Source: Candidatus Bipolaricaulota bacterium (GTDB lineage: Bacteria > Bipolaricaulota > Bipolaricaulia > UBA7950 > UBA9294). Taken from it: DNA of 29,019 nt. The stretch lies in assembly GCA_003979035.1 (NCBI GenBank), contig RXOA01000063.1, positions 1 through 29,019 of the forward strand, in the 5' to 3' direction. The notes under the pieces were generated by a model, which ran no database searches, was not told the origin of the DNA, and worked only from the letters and a program-made list of their open reading frames with translations. Each line of letters starts with the position of its first letter. Positions within the stretch are counted from its first letter, which is position 1. The position numbers and the translations under genes are program-made. Shown here piece after piece: positions 1-8,800 of this stretch.

Positions 1-330
1 ATGCGCGATCTGCACAACGAGATCTGCGATCAGGTGGATCGTGGCAACGCCACGCCGTTCCTCGCATTCCGCCAAGCCGAGTACTGGGCGACCCGCAACG
101 CGATCTCTCGCGCCCCCACTGCGGCAAACGCGGATGAACGGATGTACGCGGGGATCGTGATGACCGGAGAGGTCTGGCGCGCTGCGCGAGCATTGCAGGA
201 TCGCGGCTGCGTCGTGTTCGGCTTGTCGGACAAGCCGGACGAAGCGTGCTTTCCTCCCAACGCCCCTTCGGGCGAAGGCGAGCTCCCCTTGCATCGAGTC
301 CCGATGCCGATCGTCGGAAGTGGACGATGA
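1..330 (+). CDS. C-terminal part of an unidentified protein (possibly HAD-like)
   Basis: The reading frame is open from the first base and stops at 328-330, so this is probably the last 109 residues of a gene that begins outside the window; the ATG at position 1 may be an internal methionine. The stretch GLSDKPDEACFPP near residues 74-86 reminds me of C-terminal segments of some HAD-family phosphatases, but no catalytic aspartate motif lies in the visible part, so the family call is a weak impression. Its TGA overlaps the ATG of the threonine synthase gene (ATGA at 327-330), which implies co-transcription and translational coupling. Confidence 0.6.
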   Translation: MRDLHNEICDQVDRGNATPFLAFRQAEYWATRNAISRAPTAANADERMYAGIVMTGEVWRAARALQDRGCVVFGLSDKPDEACFPPNAPSGEGELPLHRVPMPIVGSGR

Positions 331-1757
331 GCCGGATCCCGACCCCCTCAAGCCGGCTTGTCTGTGTCCGAGGCTGCCGCGGACAATTCCCGATCACGGA
401 CGGGAGATACCACTGCCCTGACTGCGGGGGGCTGCTGGATGTGGAGCACGATCTCGACGCCCTCCGGAGGGTCACCGGGGACGAGTGGCGAACCCTGTTC
501 CGGGATCGCGCAGCGGAGGCAACATGGCCGTACAGCAGCGGCGTATGGAGCAAGAAAGAGTGGGTGCTTCCCGAGATCGAGGCGGAGAACATCGTATCTC
601 TTGGGGAGGGAAGAACCCCGCTCCTGTTCGCGGAGAGGTTGGGCCAATCGCTGGGGCTGGAGGATCTCTGGGTGAAGCAGTCCGGAACAAGTCACTCCGG
701 ATCGTTCAAGGATCTCGGAATGACCGCGCTCATCTCGGTCGTCAAGCAGCGAGCGGCTGACGGACAGACTGTTCGGGCGGTGGCGTGCGCATCAAGTGGC
801 GACACGTCAGCCGCGCTCGCTTCGTACGGCGCCGCGGCCGGTTTCCCGACGATCGTGTTGCTGCCCAAGGACCGAATCTCGCAAGCCCAGCTGGCTCAGC
901 CACTCGCCTGCGGAGCGATCGTTCTCGCCGTAGACACCGATTTTGACGGCTGCATGAAGATCGTCCGCGATCTGGCCGAGGATCCATCGATCTATCTCGC
1001 CAATTCGATGAACGCCCTACGTTTGGAGGGGCAGAAAACCGTCGCCGTGGAGATTGTGGAGCAGCTTTCCTGGGAGCCGCCCGACTGGATCATTCTTCCG
1101 TGCGGCAATCTCGGAAACATCAGCGCCATCGCCAAGGGGTTCGTTCTGATGAGAACTCTCGGGTTGATCGATCGACTTCCTCGCATTGCCGCAGCCCAGG
1201 CTGAGAACGCCAATCCTCTGTACCGAAGCTATCTGTCCGGGTTTCGGGACTTCGAGCCGGTCACGGCCGCCCCCACGCTTGCCAGCGCGATCCAAATCGG
1301 GAATCCGGTGAGCTACGAACGGGCCGTCCGCGCCCTGGCAGAGCTGGACGGGGTCGTCGTCCAAGCCGGCGAGAGCGCGCTTTCCGATGCATCGGCACGC
1401 GCCGACAGCTGCGGACTCTACACGTGTCCGCAGACCGGTGTCGCCCTTGCCGGGCTGACGAAGCTTCTCGCCGACGGGACGGTTCGCCGAAACGAGCGGG
1501 TCGTGGTCATCGCGACGGCACACGGCCTGAAATTCACGCCATTCAAGATGTCCGATCCCTCTTCGGCACATCCATTTGCCTCATCGCGATTCGCCAACCG
1601 TCCGACCGAAGTCGGGTTCGACAGCAGCGTCATCCAGCGGGTCATCCGCGACCGTCTCACGCGCCACTCCAATGAAGGACCGGCGCCCGGCGGCAAGCCC
1701 TGGCAGCGGCGCCCTCCGAGCCAAGCCGACGCCCTCGACAACAGGGCGCCAAGCTGA
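327..1757 (+). CDS. thrC: Threonine synthase
   Basis: A 476-residue fold-type II PLP enzyme expected to convert O-phosphohomoserine to threonine in the cytoplasm. The N-terminus carries a zinc-ribbon-like cysteine set (C13, C17, C30, C33), common in the threonine synthases of many bacteria and archaea. The PLP lysine is K128 in the motif SGSFKDLG, and an ASSGDTSAALASYGA phosphate-binding loop follows near residue 156. I chose the ATG at 327 because it overlaps the stop of the upstream gene as ATGA and starts just ahead of the zinc ribbon; the more upstream in-frame ATG at 246 would add 27 unconserved residues. The asparagine synthetase gene starts 72 bp downstream, so two enzymes of aspartate-family amino acid synthesis are probably co-expressed. 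Cysteate or other threonine-synthase-like activities are less likely alternatives. Confidence 0.88.
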   Translation: MSRIPTPSSRLVCVRGCRGQFPITDGRYHCPDCGGLLDVEHDLDALRRVTGDEWRTLFRDRAAEATWPYSSGVWSKKEWVLPEIEAENIVSLGEGRTPLLFAERLGQSLGLEDLWVKQSGTSHSGSFKDLGMTALISVVKQRAADGQTVRAVACASSGDTSAALASYGAAAGFPTIVLLPKDRISQAQLAQPLACGAIVLAVDTDFDGCMKIVRDLAEDPSIYLANSMNALRLEGQKTVAVEIVEQLSWEPPDWIILPCGNLGNISAIAKGFVLMRTLGLIDRLPRIAAAQAENANPLYRSYLSGFRDFEPVTAAPTLASAIQIGNPVSYERAVRALAELDGVVVQAGESALSDASARADSCGLYTCPQTGVALAGLTKLLADGTVRRNERVVVIATAHGLKFTPFKMSDPSSAHPFASSRFANRPTEVGFDSSVIQRVIRDRLTRHSNEGPAPGGKPWQRRPPSQADALDNRAPS

Positions 1758-1829
1758 CGGAACGTTGGCCGAGAATCGGAACAAACCCGGCGCTGATGCC
1801 GGTGCTCGATGAGTTCAATGGAGGACAGG

Positions 1830-2738
1830 ATGAGAATTCAAGTCGATCATGAACGGATTGCCGTGCTCACCATCAAAGACCGAATCATTCAGGCCAGCGG
1901 CGCCTACCTGAGGCGGAACGGATTCACGGAGATTCTCCCCGTGCTCCTTTCACCGATCACCGATCCGTTGCACCACGAGACCTACGGCGGAGCCGTCGAC
2001 TATTACGGAACCCCTTATCAGTTGACAAGAAGCATGATCCTCCACAAGCAGCTTGCTCTGCGCACGCTTCCGAAGATCTTCTGTTTCTCGCCCAACGTGC
2101 GGATGGAACCCGCCGAACGCGCCGTCCACGGGAGGTACTTGGCCGAGTTCGTTCAATTGGACCTTGAGGTGCGCGACGCATCACGCGACGATGTTATCGC
2201 CGTGGGTGAGGAGCTTCTTGTCTGCGTGATCGAGCAGGTTCTTACTCACTGCCGATGCGAATTGGAGCTTCTCGGACGGGAGATCCGAGTGCCTTCGACA
2301 CCGCTTGCTCGCATCCCTTACAACGAAGCGGAACGTGAATTCGGCGTCCCATTCGATGATGCGCTGTCCGCCACGCTGGCATCCCCGGCGTGGGTCGTCG
2401 ACTTCCCACGAACCGTGCGGGAGTTCTACGATCGCGAGGATCCAACGAAGGCCGACACGCTTCTCGATATGGACCTCATGTATCCGGAAGGATTCGGAGA
2501 AGCGCTCTCCGGAGGGGAGCGGGAACACACCCTTCCACGGATTCTCCGCCGGATGGAACAGGATGCGATTGCGCCGGAGCGCTTTCGCGCATACCTCGAC
2601 GAAGTCGAACGCGGCATCCCGGCGTCGGCCGGGTTCGGGATCGGAGTCGAACGGCTTACCCGTTTCGTCGCTGGTCTCGACCGGGTTGAAGATGCACGGC
2701 TGTTCGCCAAGACACCCGGCGCAACGCAAGCGATCTAA
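1830..2738 (+). CDS. Archaeal-type asparagine synthetase (AsnRS-derived)
   Basis: A 302-residue class II aminoacyl-tRNA-synthetase core without the N-terminal OB-fold anticodon-binding domain found in AsnRS, AspRS and LysRS. Motif 2 is visible around residues 84-114 (FCFSPNVRMEP, then FVQLDLEV), and motif 3 is GFGIGVERL at about 268-276. This length and architecture match the AsnRS paralogue AS-AR described from Pyrococcus abyssi, which amidates free aspartate to asparagine with ATP and ammonia. It is distinct from AsnB and only distantly related to bacterial AsnA. I chose the ATG at 1830, with GGAGGA at 1820-1825, over the ATG at 1809. Its place directly after thrC supports an amino-acid biosynthetic job rather than tRNA charging. 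Other paralogues of the class II core (for example EpmA/GenX-like LysRS cores) fit the sequence less well. Confidence 0.75.
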   Translation: MRIQVDHERIAVLTIKDRIIQASGAYLRRNGFTEILPVLLSPITDPLHHETYGGAVDYYGTPYQLTRSMILHKQLALRTLPKIFCFSPNVRMEPAERAVHGRYLAEFVQLDLEVRDASRDDVIAVGEELLVCVIEQVLTHCRCELELLGREIRVPSTPLARIPYNEAEREFGVPFDDALSATLASPAWVVDFPRTVREFYDREDPTKADTLLDMDLMYPEGFGEALSGGEREHTLPRILRRMEQDAIAPERFRAYLDEVERGIPASAGFGIGVERLTRFVAGLDRVEDARLFAKTPGATQAI

Positions 2739-2774
2739 CGATCCGCTGGGCCGCGGCGCGCGTGGCCCAAGCAT

Positions 2775-2805
2775 GCGGGGCGGGGTCGGACGAACCTCGC
2801 CCCGC
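2775..2805 (+). terminator. Stable GC hairpin after the asparagine synthetase gene
   Basis: Arms 2775-2786 and 2794-2805 form a 12-bp stem with a single G-U pair around a 7-nt loop, 37 bp after the stop codon. No T-run follows, so this is either a Rho-assisted 3' end or an mRNA-stabilising structure. Confidence 0.45.
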
Positions 2806-2852
2806 ACCGACATCGTCGACACGCCGATCCTTGTCCCGGCGGGGGTCCCTGG

Positions 2853-2882
2853 TTTCTTTGCGAAGCCCTTCTCCGCTATCAT
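2853..2882 (+). promoter_or_regulatory. Possible promoter of the CBM9-like gene
   Basis: A good -10 candidate, TATCAT at 2877-2882, lies 48 bp before the start codon. The matching -35 (TTTCTT at 2853-2858, 18-bp spacer) is poor. The same TATCAT hexamer serves the GntR-type regulator gene further along. Confidence 0.3.
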
Positions 2883-2930
2883 CCCTCCACACCATTCGAG
2901 GGCTCGTTGCCCGGTTCCCGCTGGAGGAAA

Positions 2931-3599
2931 ATGAAGGCACTCCTTGCGCTGTTGAGACCGATCGGGGTCGTGTTCGTTCTCGTGGCCGGCTGCGGCTTGA
3001 CCGCCGCCGCCGAAGGGCCGCTCTACATCCCTCAAGGACAGGCCGCCACGATCGATGGCACGATCCACGAACAAGAGTGGGCCGATGCGCTCAGCGTGGA
3101 GCTTCCACGCTCAGTGACGCTTCACCTCAAGCACCGCGACGGCTGGTTATACATTGGGATTCGCGCTGATCAACTCGGGATGTTTGTCGGCAACGTCTGC
3201 GTCATTCGCGACCATGAGCTCTACATCCTCCATTCTTCCGCGGCGCTGGGCACGGCCGTCTACCAGTGGACCGGTTCCGCTTGGACGCTGGCACGGGATT
3301 TCGTCTGGCGATGCCGAGCACTCGGGTTCTCACCAGCTGCGATTCAAGACAGGCAGAGCTTTCTCGAGCAGGAAGGCTGGCTGGCGAGCATCTCCTATCT
3401 CGGCGTCCCCGAGGAAATGGAGTATCAGGTGTCCGTGTCGGATTCATCGTTGCTGACCTGGATCGTCCTGCTCCCCGGATCCGGCGCACTGCTTCTGAAT
3501 TGGCCGGAGATTGTCGATCAGGATCTGTTCCCCGGTCCAATCCCCGGTGAAACCCTGCTCGGGCTCGGTGCGTGGGCCCGCCTGATTCTCGAACCTTGA
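2931..3599 (+). CDS. Exported CBM9/DOMON-like beta-sandwich protein, putative lipoprotein
   Basis: 222 residues. A hydrophobic export signal (about residues 8-20) ends in a lipobox-like LVAGC at 17-21. The mature part begins with the hallmark of CBM9-like domains, IDGTIHEQEWADAL, followed by a WLYIGIRAD strand typical of this fold. CBM9/DOMON-like domains bind sugars, haem or other ligands; nothing here identifies the ligand, and no catalytic domain is attached. The start at 2931 is supported by GGAGGA at 2923-2928, and a possible start at 2907 lacks this. The gene stands 192 bp beyond the amino-acid genes, after a hairpin, and probably has its own promoter. A putative lipoprotein on the outer face of the membrane is the best reading. 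Confidence 0.65.
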   Translation: MKALLALLRPIGVVFVLVAGCGLTAAAEGPLYIPQGQAATIDGTIHEQEWADALSVELPRSVTLHLKHRDGWLYIGIRADQLGMFVGNVCVIRDHELYILHSSAALGTAVYQWTGSAWTLARDFVWRCRALGFSPAAIQDRQSFLEQEGWLASISYLGVPEEMEYQVSVSDSSLLTWIVLLPGSGALLLNWPEIVDQDLFPGPIPGETLLGLGAWARLILEP

Positions 3600-3715
3600 G
3601 ACGCGGGAATCGGGGGCCCCTCGTTCGGACAATCCCGCCTGCGCCATCCGCGGGGAATTGCCCGTCCCGCTTCGGCGGATCTCCTCACGGAGCGATCCAT
3701 CCTCCAAGCTTCATC

Positions 3716-3750
3716 ATGAATCCATGATCCTTGATCCCTGATCCTCATCC
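3716..3750 (+). repeat. Short degenerate TGATCC tandem repeat
   Basis: Five consecutive variants of a 6-8 bp unit (GAATCC, TGATCC, TGATCC, TGATCC, TCATCC) in about 35 bp of non-coding DNA. It may be simple slippage or short-pattern drift; no function is visible. Confidence 0.5.
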
Positions 3751-3937
3751 GTGGGTACGACTCGCGATCCGAACCGTGCCCCCCGAGTTCTTCGAATCGC
3801 TGCAGGCACCAACAAGAAGCTGCCGGGAAGCGCGCTCAAGTTCCTCAGCACCTCTCGACAGCTTCCGCACTCCGTTCTCGGGGCCGCCTGATGCAGCCCA
3901 GCCGAAGCCGGCCCCTGCCCTCATGCAGCCCGCCGGG

Positions 3938-3954
3938 GGGGCCTAGACGGCCCC
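3938..3954 (-). terminator. Candidate terminator of the PPC-domain gene
   Basis: A perfect 6-bp stem (GGGGCC / GGCCCC) with a 5-nt loop lies about 42 bp beyond the stop codon of the minus-strand gene at 3996. It has no T-run, so intrinsic termination is uncertain. Confidence 0.3.
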
Positions 3955-3995
3955 TCGTTCGCCCCCCGCTGCGGAGGCGACGGCGCGCCCCCGCC

Positions 3996-5540
3996 CTATT
4001 GCGTCGTTGCGGAGAGCACGTACTGCCAGACCGTTCCGTCACTGTAATGGGTCACACGCACGTAGTACGTGCCCGACGTCAGAGACCGCCCGATCCGGCT
4101 CCCCAGACCCACGCCATCATCGTCGTCCGATTCGATCAGGTTTCCCCACTGATCGTAGAGCTGCAGGTACGTATCCCCGCTCGTCTCCGTCTCCAAGACA
4201 ACATACGATTGGCTGCGGACCACAATCGAATACCAGTCCTCGTCGTAGGCATGATCGATGGCTCCGTTGCGGCAGCCGCTCCCCGGCAACGATGCGAGTG
4301 AATCCGCTGAACCTCTCGTGTCGTTGTATTCCACTTCGCTCGGACAGACGTCGCTTCCTACACGAAGCGTATACTCGAAGTAGGCATTGCCCCCGTAGGA
4401 CATCACACGAACAGCGTACGTCCCCGGATACAGATCGATGGAAATGAAACTGGCAAGACCGTCGCCATCATCGTCATCGTAAGCGATCTGATTGCCGTAG
4501 CTGTCCAGTAGCCACATCTGGGTGTCATCGGACGTAACCGTTTCGATCTGCACCGTGCTCTGAGTCAGCACTTCGAACCAGTAGTAGTCTTCATCATACA
4601 CGTCGCCGATGTATCCGATCCTGCAGCCGCTCCCGGGGACCGTGGCCACGTAGTCCGCAGAGCCGGCGGAGCCGTTGTACTCAACCTCGCGATCACAGGA
4701 TGTCGTCGGAGTCGGCGATGTCGTCGTGGAACCGCTGTGTTCCACGGAGATGCCATACGAGAAGTTCCCACTACCGTACGCCTCGACACGGGCGTAGTAC
4801 CGGCCGGGCACCATGTATTGCGTGATCCGACTTGCCCTATCGACGCCGCTGTCATCATCGTAGGCGACTTGGTTGCCGTACGAGTCCAACACCGCCAACG
4901 TCGTGTCGCCCGATTGGAACGTCTCCACAGTCACCGTACATGCACTGTTCACATCAAAGTAGTACATGTCCGTATCGTAGCCGCCATCGATGTACCCGCT
5001 CCGACATCCGTACCCGGGCACAGACCCGAGCCGGTCGGCCATGCTGATTTCTCCGTTGTATTCGGCTTCGTGATCGCAACCCGTAGGCAACGTCGGTGTC
5101 GTCGAGGATCCCCCGCATGTTACGGACACGCTATACGAGAAATTCCCGCTGCCGTAGGCTTGCACGCGGGCGAAATACCGACCTGGGGTCAAGTACTCGC
5201 TGATCAGACTCGCCGACCCGGTCCCCCCGTCGTCATCGTAGGCGATTTGGCTGCCGTAGTTGTTCAGAAGCGCCAACGTCGTATCGCCCGCATCGAATGT
5301 TTCGATGCGCACCGTGCAGGAGCTGTTCACGTCGAAGTAGTACATGTCCGTGTCGTAGCCGCCGTCAAGGTATCCGCTCCGACATCCGTACCCGGGCACG
5401 GACCCGAGCCGATCCGAGCTGCTCATATCGCCGTTGTATTCCACTTCCCAATCGCAGCCCGCCGCCATCACCGCAAAGCCAACAAGAAACGCCATCCCAC
5501 ACACCAAGATCCAGACTGCCCTCAGCCCTCTGTTCCGCAT
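3996..5540 (-). CDS. Exported protein with four tandem PPC-type domains
   Basis: 514 residues: an export signal (about residues 8-28), then four homologous units at residues 29-154, 155-281, 282-398 and 399-514. Each unit begins with Cys, has EVEYN-like and PGxGCRxG segments, a D/E-rich strand with YDxDxYxF, an aspartate run (YDDD or DDDDG) and a PGxYxxRV strand. This is the pattern of bacterial pre-peptidase C-terminal (PPC) domains, calcium-binding beta sandwiches usually attached to secreted enzymes; here no enzyme is present. Units 1 and 2 are closest to each other and are joined by Ser/Thr/Pro linkers, which points to a recent duplication. Residues 25-29 (MAAGC) also resemble a lipobox. 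The start is supported by GGAGGTGG just upstream of ATG 5540. Confidence 0.75.
   Translation of the reverse strand: MRNRGLRAVWILVCGMAFLVGFAVMAAGCDWEVEYNGDMSSSDRLGSVPGYGCRSGYLDGGYDTDMYYFDVNSSCTVRIETFDAGDTTLALLNNYGSQIAYDDDGGTGSASLISEYLTPGRYFARVQAYGSGNFSYSVSVTCGGSSTTPTLPTGCDHEAEYNGEISMADRLGSVPGYGCRSGYIDGGYDTDMYYFDVNSACTVTVETFQSGDTTLAVLDSYGNQVAYDDDSGVDRASRITQYMVPGRYYARVEAYGSGNFSYGISVEHSGSTTTSPTPTTSCDREVEYNGSAGSADYVATVPGSGCRIGYIGDVYDEDYYWFEVLTQSTVQIETVTSDDTQMWLLDSYGNQIAYDDDDGDGLASFISIDLYPGTYAVRVMSYGGNAYFEYTLRVGSDVCPSEVEYNDTRGSADSLASLPGSGCRNGAIDHAYDEDWYSIVVRSQSYVVLETETSGDTYLQLYDQWGNLIESDDDDGVGLGSRIGRSLTSGTYYVRVTHYSDGTVWQYVLSATTQ
3999..5456 (-). repeat. Four in-gene repeat units (PPC domains)
   Basis: Units in minus-strand order are 5456-5079, 5078-4698, 4697-4347 and 4346-3999, about 350-380 bp each. 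Units 1 and 2 are the most similar, sharing long identical runs such as RLGSVPGYGCRSGY in the protein; units 3 and 4 are more diverged. Confidence 0.75.
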
Positions 5541-5872
5541 GCTCCACCTCCGAGTGAATCATACTCGTATCCTGCAGACATTCAGATTGGTCCCGCCTCT
5601 CATCATAGAGGACCGGACGCCCGTTGTGAACCACCCGACCGGCGACGCGCGGATTCAAGCTGTCAGGAGAAGAATCGGCTGTTTCAGGCAGCTTCCTGTC
5701 CCAGCAGAGAAAGGAACGCGGGAGAGCAGCATCGTGGGTCTGGCGGGCGTGCCCGCGCCGACCTGATGCCGATCCCCCGCGTCCTGAAGCCTGGTCTCAC
5801 AACCTTCTTGCGCCGTATCCGATTTTCACGCGCGCTGCGAATTGCCACTCAAAATCTGCGCAGGCGAATCCC
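5541..5872. other. Intergenic stretch between two surface-protein genes
   Basis: 332 bp with no convincing coding frame. It contains a hairpin at 5737-5763 that may end the upstream transcript, and the leader of the PPC-domain gene with TATGAT on the minus strand at 5558-5563. That -10-like box has no clear -35 and lies only 18 bp from the start codon. Confidence 0.55.
5737..5763 (-). terminator. Candidate terminator after the 1051-aa gene
   Basis: GCGGG/CCCGC with a 4-nt loop, extended by an outer GGTC/GACC pairing, about 110 bp beyond the stop codon. No T-run, so confidence is low. Confidence 0.25.
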
Positions 5873-8800
5873 TCAGCGACGCACCACAACGTCTTTCCCT
5901 TCGAACGAGCCGCTGGCATCGCGTGCTTCGACCACATAAATGTACGCGCCACGGGCAACGGACTCCCCGCGCAGATTCGTTCCATCCCACGCGATTTCCA
6001 TCGCGTATTGCGCCTCGCTGGCATAGATCAGGTGACGCGCCATGTCATACACGGAGAGAGAGAACACTTCCGGCACGCCACTACCGTCGAAACCGAACGA
6101 AACGTGTTGGTCAAATGGATTCGGCGTCACGACGAACCTCTCCACCAGGAGATCTCCACCGATCACCGTCATTTCGTCTGACGAACGGTCCGTTTCGTTG
6201 GAGGGGTCCACGTACGTCGCTGTCACCTTCGTTCCGACTTCCCACGCCACCGGGATCGCTTCCGTGCGGAAGGTTCCTCCGGGTTCGTCGGCCACGGCAA
6301 AGAGATCGTAGGGGGTCCCGTGGATCACAAGCGCGTCCGGGATCATGGCCTCTCCGGCATGGCTGTCATCGAACACCGTGACATATGCCTCATCGTGGAT
6401 CCGGTACACGTCGGCATCCTGCCCATTTCGATCCGTGAACCGTGCGGACGTCTCGGAGGCTCCGCCGGCGCCGCCTCCGCCTATCCCGACTTTGATCGCA
6501 ATCCATGCAAGATCTGAATGGTTGGATGGATCCTGATACATCGCCAGCACGGTGTCCCCGGGAAGCACTCCCAGCGTTGGGACTTCGCTGTACTGGCTGA
6601 CCAAGTCAATGCATGACACACTCCGGAACACACCGCTGTCCGGCTCGGTTTCCATCAGATCCACCGCCGTCCAGATCCCAGAACGCGGGTTCCAGACGTA
6701 GATCTTCGGGCTGGTGTCACTTCCGTACGCTCCCGGGTCGGCCAGATCGCTCATGAAGTCCACCCCAAGGAGTTCGTTCGCCGGGTGCATCCTCGGCGCG
6801 GCCGCCGCGTCAAATGTTCCGGGGGCCGCGTTCACCGGTGCGAACGGCGTGTTCTGCCCCAGATCATTCGAGCCGGTCCGACGATCCCAGTATCCGTCAA
6901 TGCGTTCGCGTCGGTATGTGTCTTCGTTCTGATCCGGATCCACGACTTCGATGAAGACGCAATCCGAGTTTGTATAGCCGGGGACACGGGCACCTTGGCG
7001 ATCCAGGAAGAACATCCAGGTGGTCTCGCCGTCGAATACCTGCGTATCCGCAATCTCGATCACGGCAAACGCGACATCATTGTCAACGCGTGTTTCCCGG
7101 ATGGTGGGAGGGAACTCACCCGTGAGCGGATCCGTATTCAGATCCCCAACGCCGGTGATTGCAGCGTCCGTGTAGGTGACATCATTGTAGCGGACATAGA
7201 TGCGATCCTCGTTGAACCCTTCGAGACTGCGATTGTCCAACTGCAGCTCGTAGCCGCCATGCGCTTCAGGCAGCCCGGTCCCAAGGGCGTCCCATACCGG
7301 CGAAAGCTCAACACCGATGTTGGAGAAGAAACCCGACGAATTGCTCGACAGTTCATCCAGAACCAGCCACTCCGAGTCATCCACTTCATGCGGATCGCAG
7401 ACATGGACAAGGACGACTTCCGGGCAACAGCTGTCCACATTGGCGTCGGGATCGATGACTTCCACGTACACCGGATCCCGTCCCAACCACAATGATGTCA
7501 TCGAGCCGCGCAGGGAATCGGTCACATTCACACTCGCAACGTGATTGGAGCGTTCGATATACGCGGTAGCCAGCGAGAAATCATCCTGGTCATTGGGATC
7601 GACATAGTAGGCGACGAGCACATCGCCGACATCCAATGCATTGAATCCCAGATCGCGCTGGATATCGTTGAAGTCGCACTCGAACACCCCGCTGTCCGCC
7701 GCTGTCTCCTGCGCATAGAACATGCAGCGTGTCACGCCGGAATCGCTCATCGTGTCGAACACCGTGACGTTGGCGATGATCTGTGTGTTGAGTTCGTTCG
7801 GGTACTGAATGTAGAAGCTCCCGTCGACATTCGGCTGACGGCTCCCATCGGTTCTCAGATCGACGCCGCCTGTCGTGAGGCCACTGTCATAGGCGTTGAA
7901 CCAGTCGATCGGGCCCGGCCCCACGGTGGCGGGCACGTTCGTATCGATAACGCCACCGTACCGTTTCAGCGATGCAAACCCGTTGGCGCTGCGGCGATTG
8001 ACATCCAGCGGGTTCCAGGATCCGGGATTGACGATCACGAAGACAGGCACGAATTCCACGTCATTGCAGCTCAGATTCTCGTCTGCATCTTCGATACGGA
8101 TTGTCGCAGCGCCATTTGAATCCTTGTAGATCGTCTCATCCCAATGCATCTGCGATGAAACGTCGATGATCTTCGCCATCGTCACGGCAATATCCGACGC
8201 GTCGTCCGGGTCCAAGTACAGCCCCATCAGTGTGTCCATGTTCTCGAACCGTCCCAGGACGTAATCCCAGTCGAGAAGCAGACTGACACTTGGGGGCACA
8301 AAGGCCGAACCTGGAGGAACGATCGTCGCCGGATTGATCGCCGAGACAAGCTTGTACCCGGTAATCGAATCCCACTCGGCACTCACCCACACGCGATCGT
8401 CTCCGAACGTGTTGCCGTCCAGCTCGGCATAGAGATATCCGCCCCATTCAAAATCGATCGGCCTCACGGAGCCGTCGGGGTTCTCTTCGTACGGGCCGAC
8501 GATGTGTGTGTTCGCTTGAGGATCTCCGTACACGGCCCGCGTACCGACCTGGAATGCTCTCGAACTCACGAACATTCCGGTGCTTGCTCCCGTTTCTTCA
8601 AGGAAATCGTGGAGAAGCGAGCCCGCCTTGACGCCCGGCCAGTGACCCTGATGCGGCACGTATTCAGGCGTACCGAACAGAGCATCCCCTTCGCCGTCGT
8701 TGTCCGTATCGGCACCGTGATCGTCAACGTAGCTCTCCCACACGATGCGCGCTCCGGTCTTGGCGTCAATGACCTTGACATCGGTCCACATCTTGTCGCG

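Larger units (their letters stand above)
3600..3995. other. Gene-free stretch between converging genes
   Basis: 396 bp between the CBM9-like gene and the converging PPC-domain gene. I see no convincing coding frame or structured RNA gene. It holds a short degenerate TGATCC repeat (3716-3750) and a small GC hairpin near the end of the PPC gene (3938-3954). Confidence 0.6.

Noticed and set aside
2181..3074. 297-codon open frame on the minus strand
   Set aside because: Antisense to the asparagine synthetase gene and crossing into intergenic DNA; no signal or motif.
3615..3961. 13-bp direct repeat GGCCCCTCGTTCG at 3615-3627 and 3949-3961
   Set aside because: In 29 kb of GC-rich sequence a pair of this length is expected by chance; there is no flanking element, target duplication or gene between the copies.
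4737..5939. 400-codon open frame on the plus strand
   Set aside because: Antisense to the four-repeat PPC gene; its repeated look is simply the mirror of those repeats.
5873..6140. C-terminal PNPF-type domain read as a type IX secretion signal
   Set aside because: FlgD-Ig-like domains look the same, and no type IX secretion gene is in the window, so I describe the domain without claiming the secretion route.
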